From Paenibacillus sp. EZ-K15 (GTDB taxonomy: Bacteria; Bacillota; Bacilli; Paenibacillales; Paenibacillaceae), in assembly GCF_002573715.1 (NCBI RefSeq), contig NZ_PDHM01000017.1, positions 545,499 through 609,498 of the forward strand: DNA of 64,000 nucleotides, given 5' to 3'. A program made the position numbers and the translations under genes. The number at the start of each line of letters is the position of its first letter. The first letter of the stretch is position 1. Below are positions 60,616 through 64,000 of the stretch, in pieces. The notes beneath the pieces were generated by a model. It was not told where the DNA came from, did no database searches, and worked only from the letters and a program-made list of their open reading frames with translations.

Positions 60616-62478
60616 TTAAATGTCTTGTTCCTTCATCATCCGAAGGATGTAACGAAGCTGATCCTCAGCGTTGTCCCGATAGTTGCCCAGCACCGCATGA
60701 ACGCGGTCATAATACCCTGCAGGCAATCGGCAAAGCTGCTTGAATATAAATGGTTCAATCATGTAACAGTCGTGATTGCGCTTATCCTCCAGTGCGACCA
60801 CGATAGCTTCAAATAAAGCTTCATCCTTCATGCCGGAACGAACAAGCCCCATAATGATCAAATTGGCAAAACGGTTGCGGAATTCCGGAGAATTCTTCAG
60901 CTTTGCCAGTAAATACGACTCGGCTCCGTGATGTCCCCGGCGGGCGAACGCACTTACCAGCGCAAGCTCATCCTGCTCGATAAACAGCTCAATCCATCTG
61001 TCATCCCAGCTTGCTTGCAGCTGCTCCTGCGGAAGCATTTCCACGTAATACGTGTAACTCTCCTTCCCCGTAAACGGCATAACTTCCTCATACGGTTTAT
61101 ACTGCCTATGAATAACCATATCTGAAAGGGTGTCCACAAGACTTTTTCGTTCTTTGGCCGCGTTACCAAGCGACGAGGAGGCGAAGCCTTGTAACAGAAC
61201 GTCCTTGTATTGTTCATATACGCGTTCCGGCGGGAGCACGCGCGCGGCTTTTTGGAATACCTCGCGGACATATGAGCTGCTATGTCTGTATTGCTCCAAA
61301 TCGTTCTCCGCGTTTTGGCGAAGCAGTTCCCTGGCTTCCTCGGAATCCACGCGATTCATGTAGATAACCGCTTCATTCATAAGGTATGTCCAGCCCAAAG
61401 ACTTGATATATACGGAATATTGCTGAAGCACGTTCCGGTACAACTCTTCGAGCGCCGGACTTTGCTTATCGTGCAGTGCCCACAAGCAGCGCTTCACCTT
61501 GCTCCAGCTCTCTTCCAGCTTTTGCTTGTCATCCAGAAATTCGGAAATCGCTTGAAGCTCGGCGGACATGTCTCGTACAAGCCAATCCGTCAACAATGCG
61601 GAACGACATTTGCCCAGGGCAGGGTTAACCACCTCTTTGTCTTTTCCTTGAGCGGCTTCATATAATCGCTCCACGGCTTGATTCGAACCGTTCTCGGCCA
61701 GTGCGCCATAAGCCGCTTCACGGATGACTTTCTTCTTGCTCTTGCTCCATTCCATGAGATCAGCTTCGTACTCTTCGTAGCGTGCAAGCAGTTTGATCGC
61801 CATGCACCGCACCTCATCGCTACCGTTCTCGGCCGCCTGTCGAATCAGCTCTGCTACTTCCTTGCCGCCAGTTTGGGCCATCACCTTCAGCTTGCGCGAC
61901 TCCGGCTTACCGCCCTCTGGATTAAAACTTTCTATCAGAAGTGGTATGATTTCCGGACCATACGACGGCAATATATCATTCGCCGCAAGCTCTCCAATCT
62001 CCACATAAGGGTCATTCAAGGCTTCAATTGCAAGGTATACCAGCCGGAAATCCCGGAACAAGCCTTCCTTCCATGCTTCTTCTATGATCTCGTAACGGCC
62101 GCCGCCCGTTGTTGTCAGCGCTGTCTGTACAGCGGAAAGCTTGCGGAAGGACAAGTGGGATGACAGTGAAACCGGATGATGGTCTACCGGGTGCAGCTCT
62201 CCTTCAGTGGCTGTCGTTCCTTGCGTATGCAGCACCGAGCTCAGCAGCTGGTTCAAATCCTGAAGCAACTGTGCCGAATGGGTCTCCTTCCCGGATTCCG
62301 GTTCGATTAGAGCACTGATCCCTTCACCCAATCTCTTGAACACGGGAGCACGCTCTCCCAGCTGCTGAAACTGCGGCAACAGCCTCTTGAGGCGAAAGTC
62401 GCCGGCTGCGAGTTCGCTGCCGGCAATATATAAACGTCTAACCTCCTGGTTAAGCTCCTGCAGTAATGCCGTACTCAT
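60616..62478 (-). CDS. HEAT-repeat-like helical protein
   Basis: 620 residues. Regular helical pairs of about 35-40 residues (e.g. EVRCMAIKLLARYEEYEADLM, VIREAAYGALAENGSNQAVERL) indicate HEAT/armadillo-type repeats across much of the protein. It is a likely scaffold for the MoxR and SWIM proteins. 15 bp before the MoxR gene. No enzyme motif seen. Confidence 0.8.
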   Translation of the reverse strand: MSTALLQELNQEVRRLYIAGSELAAGDFRLKRLLPQFQQLGERAPVFKRLGEGISALIEPESGKETHSAQLLQDLNQLLSSVLHTQGTTATEGELHPVDHHPVSLSSHLSFRKLSAVQTALTTTGGGRYEIIEEAWKEGLFRDFRLVYLAIEALNDPYVEIGELAANDILPSYGPEIIPLLIESFNPEGGKPESRKLKVMAQTGGKEVAELIRQAAENGSDEVRCMAIKLLARYEEYEADLMEWSKSKKKVIREAAYGALAENGSNQAVERLYEAAQGKDKEVVNPALGKCRSALLTDWLVRDMSAELQAISEFLDDKQKLEESWSKVKRCLWALHDKQSPALEELYRNVLQQYSVYIKSLGWTYLMNEAVIYMNRVDSEEARELLRQNAENDLEQYRHSSSYVREVFQKAARVLPPERVYEQYKDVLLQGFASSSLGNAAKERKSLVDTLSDMVIHRQYKPYEEVMPFTGKESYTYYVEMLPQEQLQASWDDRWIELFIEQDELALVSAFARRGHHGAESYLLAKLKNSPEFRNRFANLIIMGLVRSGMKDEALFEAIVVALEDKRNHDCYMIEPFIFKQLCRLPAGYYDRVHAVLGNYRDNAEDQLRYILRMMKEQDI

Positions 62479-62504
62479 GGTCGTTCCTCCTTCGTTAACC
62501 CTGC

Positions 62505-63941
62505 TCAGTACAACAGCCGGATGATTTCGTTATTCGTAATAATGGTCAGCGGCTGCGCCAAGAGGCGGCCCGTCGTCAGGCTGTGCTCAAACATAACCAG
62601 CATGGAGACGCCGCTCAGCTTCTCCTCCGGCAGATACCGCAGCATCGGTATCGTCGGCTGTAAGAATACGTCACCAAGCGCAATTGACTGTCCGACTTCA
62701 TCCGTGATGGCATACTGACCTTCGGCGTTCCGGCTGATCCGGGAAACATGAAGCAGCATCACGGGATGGCTGTCAGCGAGCGGATTTTTCAGCTGGTTCT
62801 TCACCTTTTTAACCTTGTCAGCATAAGAACCCGCGGCATATTCGTGAATCCAAACCAAATCCTCTGCTGTCATCGGAGTTGAAGTCATCTCTTCAAAGCG
62901 GACCCGTCGGTTCATATCCCCCGGATAACGGTAAAGTACTGGGACTCGGGCTTTTTCGAAAAAGCTGTCTTCCTCACGCATCAGCTTGGCGGCCTTATAG
63001 GGACGGTACTGGATCGTTCGGTGAATTTCGCCGCTGTCCTTCTGAATCCAGTATCCGATATCCACATGCTCCAGCCGTGCATCGTCGGCATAACTCAGAA
63101 AGGAAAGCTGTATCAACTCTGCCTGTTCACTTACGAGTCCGAAGCTTTGCAACTCCGTCAGCTGCCAGGCATGCCCTAGCCATTCCTCAATCGTCGACTC
63201 ATGGTCCAGTGCCATATCCGGATCCTCAAGCTTTGAAGTCAGGTATTGTCTGCCTTTTTTAATGATTGCGTTCATAACAGCAAGCTGCTCCACCGCATAT
63301 GTATAAGCTTTCTCCTGGTCTTTGTCCGACAGCACCAGCGCCAGGCGGCGTAGCTCCGACTGAGCACCCGATAAATAATAATTGCCCATCTGCTTTACAT
63401 GTTCCTGGATCAGCTTTTGTTCCTTTTTATCCAATGTTCCTAATCCGTTCCGGATCAACGAGTGGATCAGCTTCTCCAATACGTCCAGACCTTCCAGCTG
63501 TGCATTGATTTTCTTTTTTAATGCCGATTTGTTGACCTTCTTCGGTTTGGGTGCTGCCCCTTCGGCAGATTCTTTGAGCTTACGCTCTTCCCGCTTCTCC
63601 GCTTTCTCCCGCTTGGCGGCCAAATCCTCCGGCACCTCGGCGGGTGTAAACGAAGCTCCCTCTGCATACGCATAGAGCAGTCCAAGCACATGCTTGCACG
63701 GAAACTGCCGACTCGGGCAAGTACACCGCATAACCGGCTTCTCTGGTACCGCAAAATCGGCGGACGGCTGGTAATCGGAACTTCCGCTGCCTGCACATGT
63801 GCCAAAAAGTACGGCATGATCCTCCGAATAATGGAGCTGCAGAAACCGTCCTTTTTTGACAAGACCCTGCCCATTCTTTATGGCCGCACTATTCGGTGCC
63901 TGCGAATCGATCCATGACTCTGTAATCTCAACCAAACTCAT
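62505..63941 (-). CDS. SWIM zinc-finger protein (YehQ-like)
   Basis: 478 residues. SWIM motif CxC-x6-CxH: C73, C75, C82, H84 (CTCPSRQFPCKHVLGLLY). It is followed by a Lys/Glu-rich coiled segment (about 105-140) and a helical C-terminus. SWIM fingers bind DNA or protein. First gene of the operon. Confidence 0.9.
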   Translation of the reverse strand: MSLVEITESWIDSQAPNSAAIKNGQGLVKKGRFLQLHYSEDHAVLFGTCAGSGSSDYQPSADFAVPEKPVMRCTCPSRQFPCKHVLGLLYAYAEGASFTPAEVPEDLAAKREKAEKREERKLKESAEGAAPKPKKVNKSALKKKINAQLEGLDVLEKLIHSLIRNGLGTLDKKEQKLIQEHVKQMGNYYLSGAQSELRRLALVLSDKDQEKAYTYAVEQLAVMNAIIKKGRQYLTSKLEDPDMALDHESTIEEWLGHAWQLTELQSFGLVSEQAELIQLSFLSYADDARLEHVDIGYWIQKDSGEIHRTIQYRPYKAAKLMREEDSFFEKARVPVLYRYPGDMNRRVRFEEMTSTPMTAEDLVWIHEYAAGSYADKVKKVKNQLKNPLADSHPVMLLHVSRISRNAEGQYAITDEVGQSIALGDVFLQPTIPMLRYLPEEKLSGVSMLVMFEHSLTTGRLLAQPLTIITNNEIIRLLY

Positions 63942-64000
63942 ACCCTCCTAAATCAAGTCGCTGCTGGTCATGCAACGCAAAATTATCCATTACTCTTAAT

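Overview
This window is one contiguous stretch of a Gram-positive chromosome, most likely Paenibacillus or a close relative. The evidence is moderate GC, strong AGGAGG-type ribosome sites, lipobox lipoproteins, a fluoride-riboswitch CLC transporter, a ytrA-like GntR/ABC operon, B. subtilis-style separate adaA and ogt genes, and many sugar-uptake and glycosidase genes without a dedicated ABC ATPase. Species cannot be fixed from the sequence alone. No rRNA, tRNA, CRISPR array or prophage was seen.

Layout. 0.2-2 kb: an SDR reductase and a radical-SAM protein. 2-6.7 kb: an adaptive response to DNA alkylation (adaA, ogt, a 2OG-Fe(II) oxygenase, and divergent alkA), split by a solo TnpB (IS200/IS605-type) element. 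6.8-10.4 kb: a secreted orphan, an unusual HTH protein fused to a degenerate F1-ATPase beta-like domain, a frameshifted alpha/beta hydrolase and an acetamidase/formamidase.

10.7-29.6 kb is the centrepiece: about 19 kb of minus-strand genes that together look like a D-arabinan/D-arabinose utilisation locus. It carries two DUF4185 (GH183-type) proteins, two DUF2961 (GH172) proteins, two further glycosidase-like proteins, a CUT1 ABC importer, an L-fucose/D-arabinose isomerase, a ribulokinase-type FGGY kinase and two LacI regulators. It has at least three transcription units, with a tandem LacI-type operator, a long palindrome and a perfect-consensus cre site. The predicted flow is: surface endo-cleavage, oligosaccharide import, cytoplasmic exo-cleavage, D-arabinose to D-ribulose to D-ribulose-5-phosphate. 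One GH183 gene is interrupted by an in-frame amber codon. No L-arabinose isomerase, L-ribulose-5-phosphate epimerase or fuculose aldolase is present, which favours D-arabinose.

29.9-34.4 kb: an APH-fold kinase with a small lipoprotein-like partner, and a GH127 beta-L-arabinofuranosidase divergent from an AraC regulator. 34.5-39 kb: SDR, aldo/keto reductase, MFS pump and HxlR regulator (an electrophile or drug stress group), plus a DHFR-fold reductase. 39.1-44.1 kb: a Fur-box-controlled siderophore uptake operon that includes an ABC exporter but no FecE-type ATPase. 44.3-45.8 kb: a fluoride riboswitch and CLC-F antiporter. 45.9-47.9 kb: ytrA-like GntR/ABC operon. 48-49.2 kb: a secreted phosphodiester glycosidase-like protein. 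49.4-52 kb: a PrsW-protease/REase-fold polymorphic toxin with an Imm7-like immunity gene. 52.1-55.4 kb: pyroglutamyl peptidase and 5-oxoprolinase PxpBCA. 55.6 kb: a 59-codon small protein. 55.9-63.9 kb: a SWIM/HEAT/MoxR/DUF5682/VWA operon resembling E. coli yehLMPQ.
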